Shown in pieces: positions 24,401 through 44,539 of a stretch of DNA of 64,000 bases; the first letter of the stretch is position 1, and the number at the start of each line of letters is the position of its first letter. The DNA lies in the NCBI RefSeq assembly GCF_963678975.1, contig NC_089282.1, positions 186,001 through 250,000 on the forward strand, written 5' to 3'. A model generated the notes under the pieces. That model saw only the letters and a list, made by a program, of their open reading frames with translations, was not told the origin of the DNA and did not search any database. The translations under genes were made by a program, and so were the position numbers. The stretch is from Dysidea avara. Taxonomy: Eukaryota > Porifera > Demospongiae > Dictyoceratida > Dysideidae.

Positions 24401-27400
24401 GGAATCACAGGTGTCAAATAGTTGGTGGTTTGAGGTCAGACATTAACCAGCTATTGCATAATGACAACCATTACTCTTTTAAAGTGGCTAAGGAATATAC
24501 CAGTTATAAGGGACAAGACATTCTCCTTGACCGCGCACCCTTGGTAGTCATGTGTATATTTCAGTCATATCCCTCGTAAGTGTGTTATAAGTATACAATA
24601 TAACATTGGAATTTAAATAAGTCTTGTAATCTGTACATGCAATCAAAAAGTGTACTAAAACATTGTTTACTGAATACTCAGGGCTCAACCCAAAATATTA
24701 AGCTGGGGGGCAAAGTAAGCTGCTTCGGATTCTAGGGGGTCTGCTGGCATGCTCCCCCAGGAAAATTTTGAAAATTTAGGTGTAAATCTACTCAATTTTG
24801 GTGAAATTTTACTGTGATGCCATTGAATATTGACCATTGGATTATACAACTTTGGGATCAATTAAACCTTTCCTTTTCTCAAGGCTTTAGGTATAAACCT
24901 AGGGGGGAGGGGCAATAGCTAACCCAGCCTGAGCCCCCCCCCCCCAGATTAACCGGATACTGTAAAAACACTTGTACTTCAAGCGCTTTGTTTATTCGCA
25001 TTACTAATTCATTACAGAATATCAATTATGAACAAGCATATCGTGTCCAGCCTCTGCCAAGTACTATGATTATCAGGTCTATTACATATATCATGATATA
25101 AACAATTCTATTGTGGCATCACTAACTAGTTTATTTGGCCCTCAGCCTTCGAAATTGAAAGTGACTGCTCTATTAGAGTATTTTAACAGAGCTTTGTATA
25201 TAAATGTATGGACTTCAGTTATCTGAACAATCCACTTAACTGAGAACAAAGGGGTTTGGTCCACTGTAGTGAATACACAGTGTTACTTAGGAATGTTACA
25301 AACAAGTAGTAGTTAAACAAGTGACCTGTTATACTGGTATGGGCTAAAAGAAAAAAGAAAATTTCACTTCAGGTGACAATTCCCCTTCTTCACCCTTAAA
25401 GCCACACAAAACACATGCAATGAAGAGAATATTGATATTCATTGAACAGGTTGCTGTATTTGGCGGATCACGGATCGACGGATCACGTATAACACATTCC
25501 ACTGCTCATTGGAGTGTGTTGTAGTCTACTTGGTATAATAATCATTTTACTAATGATGACAAAATGCTGCACACTTTACTTCATCACCAAAATTCCCACG
25601 CACCATTCCAGATTTACGGATTTAGCTATGGCCGTTTACAGTCTTACGTTCCAGATATGTATATAGTTTGCTTTTTAAATTAACATGAGCACACAAAAAT
25701 AAAGAACAAAGTGAGTCCTGTATAAAAGAACAAAGTGAGTCCTGTTTCTGCCTGAACCAGCTGTCAAGACTGGTCTACCAAAGGAGCCTGCAGAAGAGCT
25801 AGTGACCCTATCACACATCGGATGGCAGAACGTAACAAAGAGAAAGATAAGCAGCATTGAAGCCATCCCATCACAGCAGCATAAGGTTCAGAGCATTTTT
25901 CACTGAGCAAGGAAGCTAAACGAAAGCACAGACCTCATTGGCCATCACTCCGGTACGTCTATATAGTCCGCTATCTGGAGCTGCACGTGTACATCCTTAG
26001 CCATGGATAGGCAGGTGTTTGAGGAGACTATGGATTTTATCCACTTATAAGTAAGTTAACTTGGCAAGCTGATTAGCTATTGACGATCTTCTTTATTGAA
26101 ACGAAGATTCTGAACAGGAAAGCAGGTCGATTCAGTGGTCTGATGGCCAGGGCACACTCTCTCCTTTCATGAAAATGATCATAGGATTACAGCTGCAGCA
26201 TGGGCTACAGCTAGCTGCCAATGAGCAGTAGAGTATGTTCATCACATGATCCGTAATCCGTCGATCCGCCAAATACAGCAACCCTCGTTGAACTTGTAAT
26301 TTGAATGCCAACATTATACAGAACAAAATGACAAAGTTTCACAAATATAAGGTTCCTTAAGCTACAATAGTTTAATACAGGGGTGTAAAGAAGATATCCT
26401 AGAAGTTGTGAACTATATAGATTTTAGTCATGTTTGTAATCTACAAGTTGTACTGTGGCACTGCTCAAGCAGTGTTGCTACTCAAGATCAGTCACCCTGT
26501 TGTTATCTTCATGAGAGGCAGTGTCACTACTCAAGATCAGTAACCTTGTTGTTATCTTAAGCAATCAAGTGAGCTAATAGCAATTCTTGTCGATCAAGAA
26601 CAAGTTTCAACAGAAATCAGGTGAAACAGTTCTAACTACTTCACTGTTAATATCTGTGGCTTTTGTTACCCAAACAGTTATCACTGCCACTATACTCATC
26701 ATCTGTAGCCCTCTAAAGGTTTTAGCACTAATGATCTTTACTAATACAATACATCCCATACAGCCTAATGTCTAATACTCGTAGTATACATACTGAGCTA
26801 TACACTTTATACTCACCAAAACATTTACTCTGTTTTGTGTTCCGATCAACGTAGACCTTAGCACTGATAATATTGCCAAAGGGTAGAAATAATGACATTA
26901 ACATGTCATCTGTAACTTCTTGAGGAAGATGGTAGATGAACAAGTTACAGCCTTCTGGACCTATGTAGGAAGTTATTCAGTGATTGTTTACTGTAGGAAT
27001 TTATTAATATTCAGTGAACCTGGGGGGCAGAAACTAAGGTAACAGATGAGATGGTGCTGCTAAAATTTTGTGATTATCGAAAAGCTAACATGTAGCCACA
27101 TTGAAGCAAGCAAGTAAATTCACATGTGAAATATGTTAGTCTCATCATTGGGGACTCCAGAGAGGCCACCACATCCTGTTACAATCTACAGGGATAATGG
27201 GTCCTTAGTATTACTATGTGGCTAGTCTGCTCCAAAACTACAACTTGTAGAACACAAAGTCCTCACAAAAGCACACATCTATTTTTTTTTAAATCTGTAG
27301 CTAGTCTCTTACAACTACTTCTAAAGTGTTAATGATAATTTTATATGTTCAAACTTTTAACGTTTTTATTCATGGATTAGTAAACTACACAGAACTGATT

Positions 27401-30400
27401 GTTAGTTGTGTAGAACAAATCTTAACTACTTTGGAACTCTACTTTGGAACTCTACCCGGAGCCCTACAATGTTATTTACATAGTGCAGTACAACCACACA
27501 CCACACACAGCACAGTGGAATCTCTCTTAACAAACTCTCCAAATTAAGGACACAATAGAAAATACCTCCATAACAAGGACAAAAATTTTGGTCCCAACAG
27601 GTCTGCTTAAAATATTTTTACCCTCTAAAAATCTTATATTAGAGCAAAAAATGCTGGGTCCCAAACTGTCCGCAACAGAGAGGTTCCACTGTAAATACAA
27701 GAGCGTGCAAACACGCACATGTACACACACACACTAACACACAGTACATACAAGAGTACACACTAACTCAAACCTAACTCTAACCCACACTACACACACA
27801 CATTACATACACACTACACACACACATTACATATACACTACACACACACACACATTACATACACACTACACACCTTCTTTTTGAGGTATCTGCTGTGCTA
27901 GTTGTTGTCCAGCTGCAATTTGTGGTACTCCAAACATGTATCCACCAGGGGAGAAGGTAGCTGCAGCAGCTGCTGTTCCATTATATTGCTGAGGTATTGT
28001 CGGGGAGTAAGATGCTGCTGCTGATAATGGATCAGTATAAGTGCCCCCTAGGGTAGAGTTGAGTGAACTATTGAGAGATGAGCCCAAACTGAGATTGCCT
28101 ATATTTGGTAGGCTGAGACCTGTAGGGGTCACATGACACAATGTAACTGGGCAGATGGATATCTTCAAGAAATCAATTTTTTTTTGTCCTTTTTAAAATG
28201 TTATCATTCACAAAATTCAGACATTTTGCTACCATCACAACTCCCCACATTACCTCAAACGTAGTTTTCATAAACTGTCTTCATTTGTGGACATATAGTC
28301 CTTCAAATAATAACAGAGTAGTTGTTTGGTAAACCCCTCAATTCATAATAATGGACACTTGGGACCAGAATACTTCTACAATAAATTCTTTCTGATGTAA
28401 AAAATTAATGTAGCCAGATCATATCCTTAATATCATCTATATCTTTATTTTGTAAAGAGTTCATCAAGAGAGGTGTCCCCTAATTTACTGTACTCATTTG
28501 AGGCTATAGTGCAGCAATTTGAGGTAACTGAATCATGTAAACTGCTTATTCAGCTTTTAAAAAACCTGACAACATTGTGACCTTACTACACAGTGACCTT
28601 ATAAAACAGGTCTCTCCTGATAAAACCATCCCATAAATATTAACATGGCTCATATATATAGCACATGCATCTAGTCCTTCAGTTCGTTTTATTTCATCAC
28701 ATTTTTACAAATTTCTGTCTCTACACAACACCACAACAAATCACTATTTACAACTGTACAATGTCCATACTCCATACCACCAGTAGTACACTTAGTACAT
28801 ACTTTATACTCCATATTACTAAATACAAACCCGTATTTGAGGGGATAGAAAACTTTGTGAAGTTCAAAATTTTAGTAAAGACTTGAATGTGTTGTACCAT
28901 GTGGTGTAGAGTTTGCAGACACAATACTAAATCGTATGAAATTCTAAACCACTTGAATATTTTAGTAGTTTAAACAGTTAGGAACTTGGTCACATGCTCT
29001 TATAGTTACACATTGCAACCAGTGATGTAACATTAACCATAAACAAGTACATACTCAATATCACATACTCCATACCACATACCAGGTGAGGGTAATCCCC
29101 CAGTACTACCACTACTTGGTGATAATGATGAACCAGCATGTGTTGGGGAGGTGGGGCTGAGTAGGCTACCAGGTTGACCACCATTATAACTGTTGTGCAT
29201 TCCAAGACCATGCGCAGCTGCTGCCATCTGTAACTATAGCAACAACATGATATCCATCAGTTATACACCAGGTGAACATTAGAAATAATGGACAAAATAG
29301 GCCAATCGCCAACCAATATTTCTAACACTGCAGCAAAAGAAACTATGACAAATTCCCACACACCTGGGGACAATTATAATAATATTTATCTCAGAGTTTT
29401 TTTTGGTAAGGACTATAATAAATTGGGAACAAATTTAGGTGACAATATTCTATGTCCTAAGGTTATAATTAATCACTTACAGTATCAGCATAAGACAGGT
29501 CAATACCCTGTAACAGAACAAAGTGTCAATACGTTATAGTAATACTATCAATACTGACCTGGGAATAGAAATATGGGTTATAGACATGCGCAGCTCCTAA
29601 TGCTAACGGGTTCATCTGCATCATCTGTTGCATAGCCTTCTGCATGCGACGAGCTTGTCTCTCCCGTTCTGTGTCAGCATATTTCACTACCAGCGGAGCA
29701 CTAGCACCCTATTACATATTATAATAACAATTACTAGATGTTAATTACCCTTACTGGCATAATACGAGAGCCGTGCATCTTATTAATAGCTGCCTGTGCC
29801 ATATTACGACTAGGTAGTTTGACAAATGCACATCCTAAAGTAACAATGTATTATTTGGTATAAAATAACACAGTAGCAACCTTTGCTGGTGGTGTCATGG
29901 TTACGTAATACAGTGACCTCCTCAACTGGTCCAAACTCTTGGAACATGTCCTTAAGATCCTGATCATTACATGTTTTGCTCAACATTCCCACAAAGATCT
30001 TCCGTAACTCTTCTATTATTTCACCACGACAATGACACACCTACCAACATCACCACATTACGTTACCTGAACGTTGATCAGTCCCAGCTGGCTTTACTTG
30101 CATAGGTCTTGACATCTATCACGTGACCATTAACAACTGGACGAGCAGGTAATACTTACCCCAGGAAGTGTTCTCTCATTGTGTAAATCATTCATTGCGG
30201 TCTCTGCACTGTCCTTAGTGCAGAATGTTACAAACGCGCATCCTAACGTGATAATTGAGTGTCTGAGTTATCACGAGCGGAAATTACTCACACGTGGCGT
30301 TAACTCACCTTTATGAGTCCCCTGAACTTTGTCTCGTAAAATAGTTAGCTCGTAAATGGCGCCAAATGGTTCCAGGTAAGGTCGTAAGTCATCTTCTTGC

Positions 30401-30546
30401 ATAGTTTTGGGTACCTGCCCCACGAACAGTTTAATGGCGTCCGGGTCTTTATCGGCTACTTGCAGCGCTTCGGGTGAAGGTGGCGCTTGAGAAGATTGCT
30501 GCTGTCCTCCTACCGACCCGAACTCCATAGGAGGCAACGCCGCCAT
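12431..30546 (-). CDS. CELF/Bruno-like RNA-binding protein, three RRMs
   Basis: Ten exons: 30309-30546, 30160-30242, 30067-30115, 29881-30012, 29755-29834, 29559-29708, 29083-29227, 27874-28119, 26817-26960 and 12431-12597. All junctions keep frame, giving 477 aa, the usual CELF length. RRM1 (about 38-118) has LFVGQVPK and CAFVTF; RRM2 (about 126-206) has IFVGMLSK and CAFVKL; a linker rich in Gln, Met, Ala and Ser follows; RRM3 (about 380-460) has LFIYHLPQE and GFVSYDNP, preceded by the family's QKEGPEGCN. CELF proteins bind U/G-rich RNA and control splicing, mRNA decay and translation in nucleus and cytoplasm. RRM3 is split by a 14.2-kb intron filled with transposons. The C-terminal tail after KVQLKNKK ([19 protein letters not shown]) differs from the short basic ending I remember for vertebrate CELFs. 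The start is the first ATG, 315 bp from the divergent TDRKH start. Confidence 0.95.
12651..13384. mobile_element. Foldback element (about 735 bp, near-complete palindrome)
   Basis: The left arm (from GGAAAGGAGATTTAGCGGAA) is matched in inverse orientation by the right arm (to TTCCGCTAAATCTCCTTTCC). The match continues inward through GAAGACTCAATAACTGTT, GTAGCTAGCTAGAACTCACC and CTTGCAGCACAC/GTATTCGAA almost to the centre near 13020. So the whole element could fold into one stem of roughly 330 bp. No coding capacity. It lies in the last CELF intron, immediately next to another element. Confidence 0.8.
13385..13947. mobile_element. hAT-like MITE, 14-bp TIRs
   Basis: It begins TAGGGCTGGGACGA and ends in the exact inverse complement, TCGTCCCAGCCCTA. 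The flanks (TCCGCTAG and CACACTAG) are similar over their last six bases, which may be a decayed 8-bp target duplication. Size and termini fit a non-autonomous hAT. It abuts the foldback element with no spacer, so one may have inserted at the end of the other. Confidence 0.7.
14010..15131. repeat. Tandem duplication, unit A (about 1.1 kb)
   Basis: The unit starts AATTATACAACCAAATACT and ends GTACTTGGTTGTATGTGACG with CGGTCCTAGTAATT. The sequence from 15132 to 16104 repeats it in the same order with a few percent divergence (for example ACTACGAGGCCTAGAGACAT and GGATAGATTCGCCTGTGAAT). Unit A has about 200 extra bp (14290-14500) with a 24-bp sub-repeat containing CCAGCTGATGACCAGTTGGG. The unit ends are inverse complements of each other (ATACAACCAAGTAC / GTACTTGGTTGTAT), so each unit may be a MITE inserted in tandem. 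Confidence 0.75.
15132..16104. repeat. Tandem duplication, unit B
   Basis: This is the second copy of the unit at 14010-15131, without the 200-bp insertion but with a local duplication of CATCTGGCTTGCTRGCGGCT near 15460-15540. Non-coding. Confidence 0.75.
16105..17638. other. CELF intron, nothing recognised
   Basis: AT-rich intronic sequence with no protein-like exon, inverted repeat or tandem array that I can support. Confidence 0.4.
17639..18028. mobile_element. MITE family M1, copy 1 (390 bp)
   Basis: Terminal inverted repeats TATAGTATGTTCACGTTGAG and CTCAACGTGAACGTACTATA bound a non-coding interior. The interior matches 53939-54326 throughout in the opposite orientation (for example TAACTCATGGATGCAATTAC and CAACCAGATGATTATTGGTA). 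A TA target would suit a Tc1/mariner-type origin, which is inferred only from the ends. Confidence 0.8.
18070..18165. repeat. 96-bp perfect-looking hairpin
   Basis: TATACCACGGCTGC at the left edge pairs with GCAGCCGTGGTATA at the right. Pairing continues inward through GGATTTTGCTG and TATATACACCC, leaving a small G/C-rich loop. The same TATATACACCC stem core occurs in the hairpin at 52942-53031. Confidence 0.7.
18513..18947 (+). pseudogene. Orphan coding-like frame, no ATG, unrecognised
   Basis: An open frame of about 144 codons starts after a TAG at 18510-18512 and has no early ATG. The first 110 residues have globular-protein composition ([53 protein letters not shown]); the end is low quality. 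An AG at 18511-18512 could serve as an acceptor. It lies in the last CELF intron on the opposite strand, so it may be a nested exon, a retro-copy fragment or a transposon ORF. I do not recognise the family. Confidence 0.35.
19496..19947 (+). repeat. Interspersed repeat family R1, copy 2
   Basis: This aligns with 3135-3546 in the same orientation. It has small insertions (for example about 20 bp near 19535 and about 12 bp near 19615). Non-coding. Confidence 0.65.
20336..20401 (+). tRNA. tRNA-Met-like remnant (pseudo)
   Basis: TAGCAGGGAGG resembles an A box. The loop CTCATAATC is identical to the elongator Met anticodon loop (CAT). GAGGTAGTGGGATCGAGACT resembles the variable/T-arm with B box, and a run of eight T follows at 20411. 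The acceptor stem does not pair, so it is probably a tRNA-derived segment (a SINE head or captured tRNA) within the left arm of the Helitron, not a working tRNA. Confidence 0.4.
20502..20753 (+). pseudogene. Helitron N-terminal basic coiled-coil ORF fragment
   Basis: Eighty-three codons rich in Arg, Gln, Lys and Glu start from ATG within the 5' arm, whose beginning is copied in inverse orientation at 23350-23393. Such charged leaders precede the Rep domain in many Helitron proteins. The frame ends in a stop and the downstream Rep frame starts again at 21047, so it is no longer continuous. Confidence 0.5.
21047..23370 (+). pseudogene. Helitron Rep (HUH endonuclease) relic, helicase missing
   Basis: Segments in shifting frames (21047-21520, 21480-22358, 22411-22755, 22691-23083 and 23065-23370) follow the order of a Helitron_like_N/Rep protein. 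The Rep two-His motif is present as [11 protein letters not shown] (near 22292-22324), and the catalytic Tyr pair as [10 protein letters not shown] (near 22720). At least four frameshifts or stops (near 21500, 22350, 22690 and 23080) break it, and it ends before any Pif1-type helicase. Working Rep nicks single-stranded DNA to start rolling-circle transposition; this copy cannot. It is embedded in the last CELF intron on the opposite strand. Confidence 0.85.
24008..24375. mobile_element. 368-bp MITE with long TIRs
   Basis: It starts ATTACGTCACAGACA with AAAATGGCCGCTGTAGTGTG and ends in the inverse complement of both. The arms stay complementary for about 120 bp, including AATGGCAATATCTCAGCTAA. 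No coding capacity. A Helitron fragment begins directly after it. Confidence 0.8.
24389..24490 (+). mobile_element. Helitron Rep fragment (second copy)
   Basis: GGTGTCAAATAGTTGGTGGT and CCAGCTATTGCATAATGACA repeat 21375-21470 with deletions. This is a short piece of the same Rep ORF next to the MITE at 24008-24375. Confidence 0.7.
24491..25448. other. CELF intron, repeat remnants
   Basis: It contains a G-rich palindromic patch (24705-24760, with CTCCCCCAGGAAAATTTT similar to 5010 and 34800), a C-run near 24940 and one copy of the dispersed GACTGCTCTATTAGAGTA motif at 25163-25180. No gene recognised. Confidence 0.4.
25449..26283. mobile_element. 835-bp element with about 35-bp TIRs
   Basis: GGTTGCTGTATTTGGCGGAT with ACGGATCGACGGATCA at the left is matched by the inverse complement at 26245-26283. 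The interior is non-coding and has a tandem AACAAAGTGAGTCCTGT pair near 25705-25745. No target-site duplication is obvious. Confidence 0.75.
27513..27691. mobile_element. Pogo/Tigger-type MITE (179 bp)
   Basis: Ends CAGTGGAATCTCTCT and AGAGAGGTTCCACTG are inverse complements apart from one base, resembling the CAGTNGAACCTC-type termini of pogo-like Tc1/mariner elements. A TA follows the right end. It lies in the CELF intron between exons 8 and 9. Confidence 0.65.
27719..27868. repeat. AC-rich low-complexity tract
   Basis: Imperfect repeats of CACACACATTACATACACACTA run up to the end of a CELF exon at 27874, only six bases from the splice donor. Confidence 0.8.
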
Positions 30547-30861
30547 TTTAATTATCCTACGATACTCGACAAACTTTCACATTTTTGTCCGAGTCTCGCT
30601 TCAAGAAATTAATTGGTCGCGATAAAGATAAATTGGTTTAATCATTAGCCATTATTTAATAAACATTGGTAATCACGTTGTTAGCTGCGGTCACTAGTTG
30701 TTTGTAATGGATCGATTGTTCAGTTGACACTAGTTCTACTAAGATATTATGTTGCGTACATTTCGCTTGATGTTGCAGTAGCGAAGTTTGTGCAAAACCA
30801 TTCCGCGTGTTTAATTCCGGAATATTCCGTGTATGATAGTGTCCGATATTATTACAGCGTG
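30547..30861. promoter_or_regulatory. Divergent promoter region, CELF / TDRKH
   Basis: The 315 bp between two start codons pointing away from each other must hold both 5' UTRs and core promoters. No TATA box at a convincing position was seen; a shared bidirectional promoter is inferred from spacing only. The frame of TDRKH is open upstream to an ATG at 30724, which would add 46 residues before the membrane anchor. Confidence 0.5.
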
Positions 30862-33800
30862 ATGGGTATTATTACAAACAACAGAAAAGTTTTGCTGTTG
30901 CTCGTCCCAGCCTCGCTGTTTACTTTGCTAATCTGGTTGTGGAGATATCGCCATAAAGCTAGTTTACGGGCGCCGCTTTCTAAAGATGCGGCTAGCAGAA
31001 GTGGTGACGTCACTAAAGAAATTTCCATTGCTAGTCAAATGGTAGGATTTGTAATTGGTCGTCAAGGCAGCAAGGTGAAGGAATTGGAAACTCAAACAAA
31101 TACTAAAATACGTTTCCGAGAAGTCAGCGATGGAAAGGTTGCCATGGTTACTGGTCAACTAGAGTGTGTGGAAAAGGCAATAGAAGCCATTCAAATGGTG
31201 GTTAAAGAGAAAAATGAAAAGAAACAAGTCAAACGAGTTGAACTGGTAATACCAAGCCATGCTATTGGTCGGCTGATTGGTAAACAAGGCTCCAACATTG
31301 TTGCTATGCAGAAGGAGAGTGGAGCACGTATTAGTGTTGATAGAGGTAGTGGTGCAACAAGATCATGTACTATAACAGGTAACAATGACCAAGTGACAAG
31401 AGGTGTAGCGTTAGTAGAACAGTCATTAGCTGAGTCACAGGCAGCACTTCATCGGAGCCATTTGAACAAGAAGTTAAGAGATGATGGCAACAAGAAATAT
31501 GGTGAACATCGACCACAGAAGAGTGGACATGTTAAACATCATCAACCAAACATCACTCATTTGGTACCCTCCACACTACCTCATTGTAGTGACTTCTTCC
31601 CAGCTGTAGTGAGTCATGTGACCCAACGTGGTCACATCTGGATACAACCAATCAGTGAAGGTGCTGATGCCCTTAACAACCTATGTGATGGCATGACAGA
31701 CTTGTACTCCAAGATGGCTGTCACTGATCAGCAATTGATGGATCCTATGATTGGTAGCTTTTGTGCCGGTTAGTCTTCAAACAATTACACCTTTATAATC
31801 CAACACCACATGACACTTTTACTATGCAAGTAAGACAAGTTATTTATAGTGTGAGCCAAACTAACCCAACCCACACACCTACTGGGCCAATTGCTTAAAG
31901 TTTAAAATGTATTAGCCACAATACTGAACTAGTGCTGAGAGAAATGGAGCGGAAGTCATGAGGTGTGTGGGGCCATTTTGTGTTAATGCTCGGGTAATGG
32001 AGTGCCATTTTGCTTTACCTTCATTACTAATCTGGTAGTGGCTAAGTGTTGGATTATAGAGGTTCATTGTACAGGCTACCATGGTAACATTGTGGTGCTA
32101 CCCATAGCGCCTTTCACGGTGGATGGACAATGGTACAGAGCACAAGTGGTGGCAATCAAGTCAACTACCGTACATTTACTCTTTGTCGATTATGGGGACA
32201 GTGAGTGGCATCCGATAGGAGCTCTGAAGGTGCTGTTGTAAGTTAGCAATATCAAGACCATGTCAAATTAATTCTGTGTATCAGGTATATTTATTACAGA
32301 AACAAAAATCATATGATCCATTAAAAGACCACTAAGATGGCTGTATATTATACTAGTAGTCAATAGTGTAGTTAACAAAGGGACGAGGGTGAATGGCTTA
32401 ATTTCAGAGGACGCTTAGCTCCACCATTTGGAGATACTCTAACACAACAGTCATATATAGTATATACTGAAGTAGAGATCCCCCAAAAAATGATGCATGC
32501 CGCCTTTAAAAATCATCCTAGAAACATCATACACGACAAAAATCACCTTAACATAACGTAACATCAAATACGTAACATCAAATACAGCAAGAAAACACTT
32601 ACAGGCAGCCAGATATAGAATTTTAAAAGAATCACCGAAGTCGAATTTTCATCTGCCTGCCGGTCAGCCTGCCTGACCACAGTCACAAGGCTGGAGGCCA
32701 AATAAAGCAGTATATGGCCACCACTTTATACCACAATAACAAACTCACCAGTGGGATGTGCCTTTTGGGGTGTGTGCCCTCTGCACCTTGTCTTTCCTTT
32801 TATCTATGGTCTACATGCAATGAAGCCATGTTAAGGTAATAATTATCAACACTTCCCTTGAGCAGCACATTTTTAGATGCTGCAAACTATTTAAGCACCT
32901 TACATCCTGTAGATAACTTCACAATAGGTTCAGTGGCCGTACCCATTAACGGTCTTGGTTGATTAATAACAATCAAGCGTGGAAACCACACCTCTTAATA
33001 ATCTATTTACTTGATCACGATGACACACCCCATTATTATTGGCCTAGCTGTATTCGTACTGCTACAAAATATAAAATAGTGGCATACCCCCTGGTAGGTG
33101 AGGCTCGAGTACTCTAATACAGCATTCACCCTAATAGAACAGTCACATTAGGAATCCAAGCAATAAATAGTAAGAAATGAAGGATGGTATTACAACATAG
33201 CTCGGTGTGAAAATCCCCACTTTGGCATTGGACAAAATGATTGTTATAACATGCTAATGTAGGAGTTTCCACCAAACTATGCTGTAATACCATCATTCAT
33301 CTCTTGTTTCACTACTATTTATCGCTTGGATCCCTACTTCATTTTAAAATTAATTATTTTTACTAGTACTCTACTAATAGAACAGTAGTCAAATGTAGCC
33401 TAATAGGAGAGCCCCTGACCTGCTGGGTTTGGCCTTAATATCCACAAGACATGTTGACTGGTTGTTACTCTAGTCCTCAGTTCTGCACCTTACCGATACA
33501 AGCTACTGAGTGTGAACTTGGGGGTGTGGCTATGCCTGCAGGTGGGTGGAGCAGTGAAGCCATACAACTAATAGAGGAGGTTACAATGTGCGCTAAATGG
33601 GACCCTGTCATGGTGAAGGTGTTAGACTACTCCAGTAAACCCCCACTGGTTACCATAGTGAATACTAGTGGGGACCAGGTGGGTGTGGCTACTGTTGTGT
33701 GTTGTTATAATTCACCTTGACAACAGGATGTTAGTATGTCATGTGAGCTGAACCGGTTAATCCAGTCACCAGACCAGGATCAACTGGTATGTGAGGAACC

Positions 33801-34182
33801 TATCACCGTGGAGCAAGTGTCTCAATTGGAGTCTGACATGGAAAATGCTCTAAATCATCTTGATGATCAGCATACTGGTCAGGATGATCAACTAAGACTT
33901 CAAGATGATGGTCAAGATCAACAGGCTGGTTCAAATGAGGTCACACATCTCAAGTTTCTTAACACTCAAAATGAAGATCAACGTAATGGACAAGTTGACC
34001 AAAACGAGGTTGTGCGTGTCCATCAAGAGAATGGTCAAGGTGATCAAGGGTACGAAGTACAAGCAGTCAACATAACATTTGAATCATCAGACAGTGACGA
34101 CGGTGATCATGTGATGGTAGAGTATGAGGAAGGAGGTGTGGTCACAAGTACTTCATGGACACTACACACCCCCAGTGTATGA
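30862..34182 (+). CDS. TDRKH: Tudor and KH domain protein (TDRKH/Papi)
   Basis: Exons 30862-31768, 32075-32237, 33474-33678 and 33727-34182 join in frame to 576 aa, close to the vertebrate length. An N-terminal membrane anchor (about 10-27, VLLLLVPASLFTLLIWLW) is followed by basic residues. KH1 has GRQG at 66-69 and KH2 GKQG at 140-143, both the G-x-x-G RNA-binding loop. An extended Tudor domain (about 265-395) contains VDGQWYRAQVV and LFVDYGDSE. The last exon encodes an acidic, Gln/Asp-rich tail not known to me in the family. In animals TDRKH sits on the mitochondrial outer surface, binds symmetrically dimethylated arginines of PIWI proteins and helps trim piRNA 3' ends; that role here is inferred from family. 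The start at 30862 places the anchor at the very N-terminus, as in homologues; the ATG at 30724 is the alternative. Confidence 0.93.
32238..33473. other. TDRKH intron 2 with dispersed motifs
   Basis: This 1.2-kb intron contains copies of the ACTGTTCTATTAGAGTA-type motif at 32432-32452, 33110-33142 (two) and 33367-33390, plus an imperfect inverted pair around GCATTGGACAAAATGA. No nested gene recognised. Confidence 0.5.
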
Positions 34183-34287
34183 TGTATCCCATAATAACTA
34201 TATCCCGTAACTAAGGTGATTATGATACACAATTGTTATGATGCACTTAACAAATTACACACTAAAATTGTTAACTAGTTTCCATGG
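34183..34287. other. Convergent TDRKH / FAH 3' gap (105 bp)
   Basis: Only 105 bp separate the two stop codons. No AATAAA is present on either strand, so each transcript probably ends within or beyond this gap and the 3' UTRs may overlap. Confidence 0.6.
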
Positions 34288-44358
<10,071 letters not shown>

Positions 44359-44539
44359 CTTGTAGCGGTATTCACGGTGACTAGTTCGGACTTAAGCGTG
44401 CAACACTGACGTATTTAACGCGCACTTCTTAGTAGGCGGTGTACTTCCGGCTTCAGTATATAAAAACTTTTACAATTACATGTAGTTAAGTGCTGAATAT
44501 ATTACTACCACAAAGACTTAGTTTAGAATGTGCACATAA
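44359..44539. promoter_or_regulatory. ADAM10-like 3' end and FAH promoter region (181 bp)
   Basis: Same-strand neighbours: ADAM10-like stop at 44540, FAH start at 44358. No AATAAA for the upstream gene was seen. FAH's promoter must lie here or within the ADAM last exon. Confidence 0.4.

Noticed and set aside
27326-27547. Plus-strand frame in a CELF intron
   Set aside because: It crosses the edge of a pogo-type MITE and shows no domain.
30724-30861. Upstream in-frame start for TDRKH
   Set aside because: It would bury the N-terminal membrane anchor 46 residues inside; family members start directly before it.
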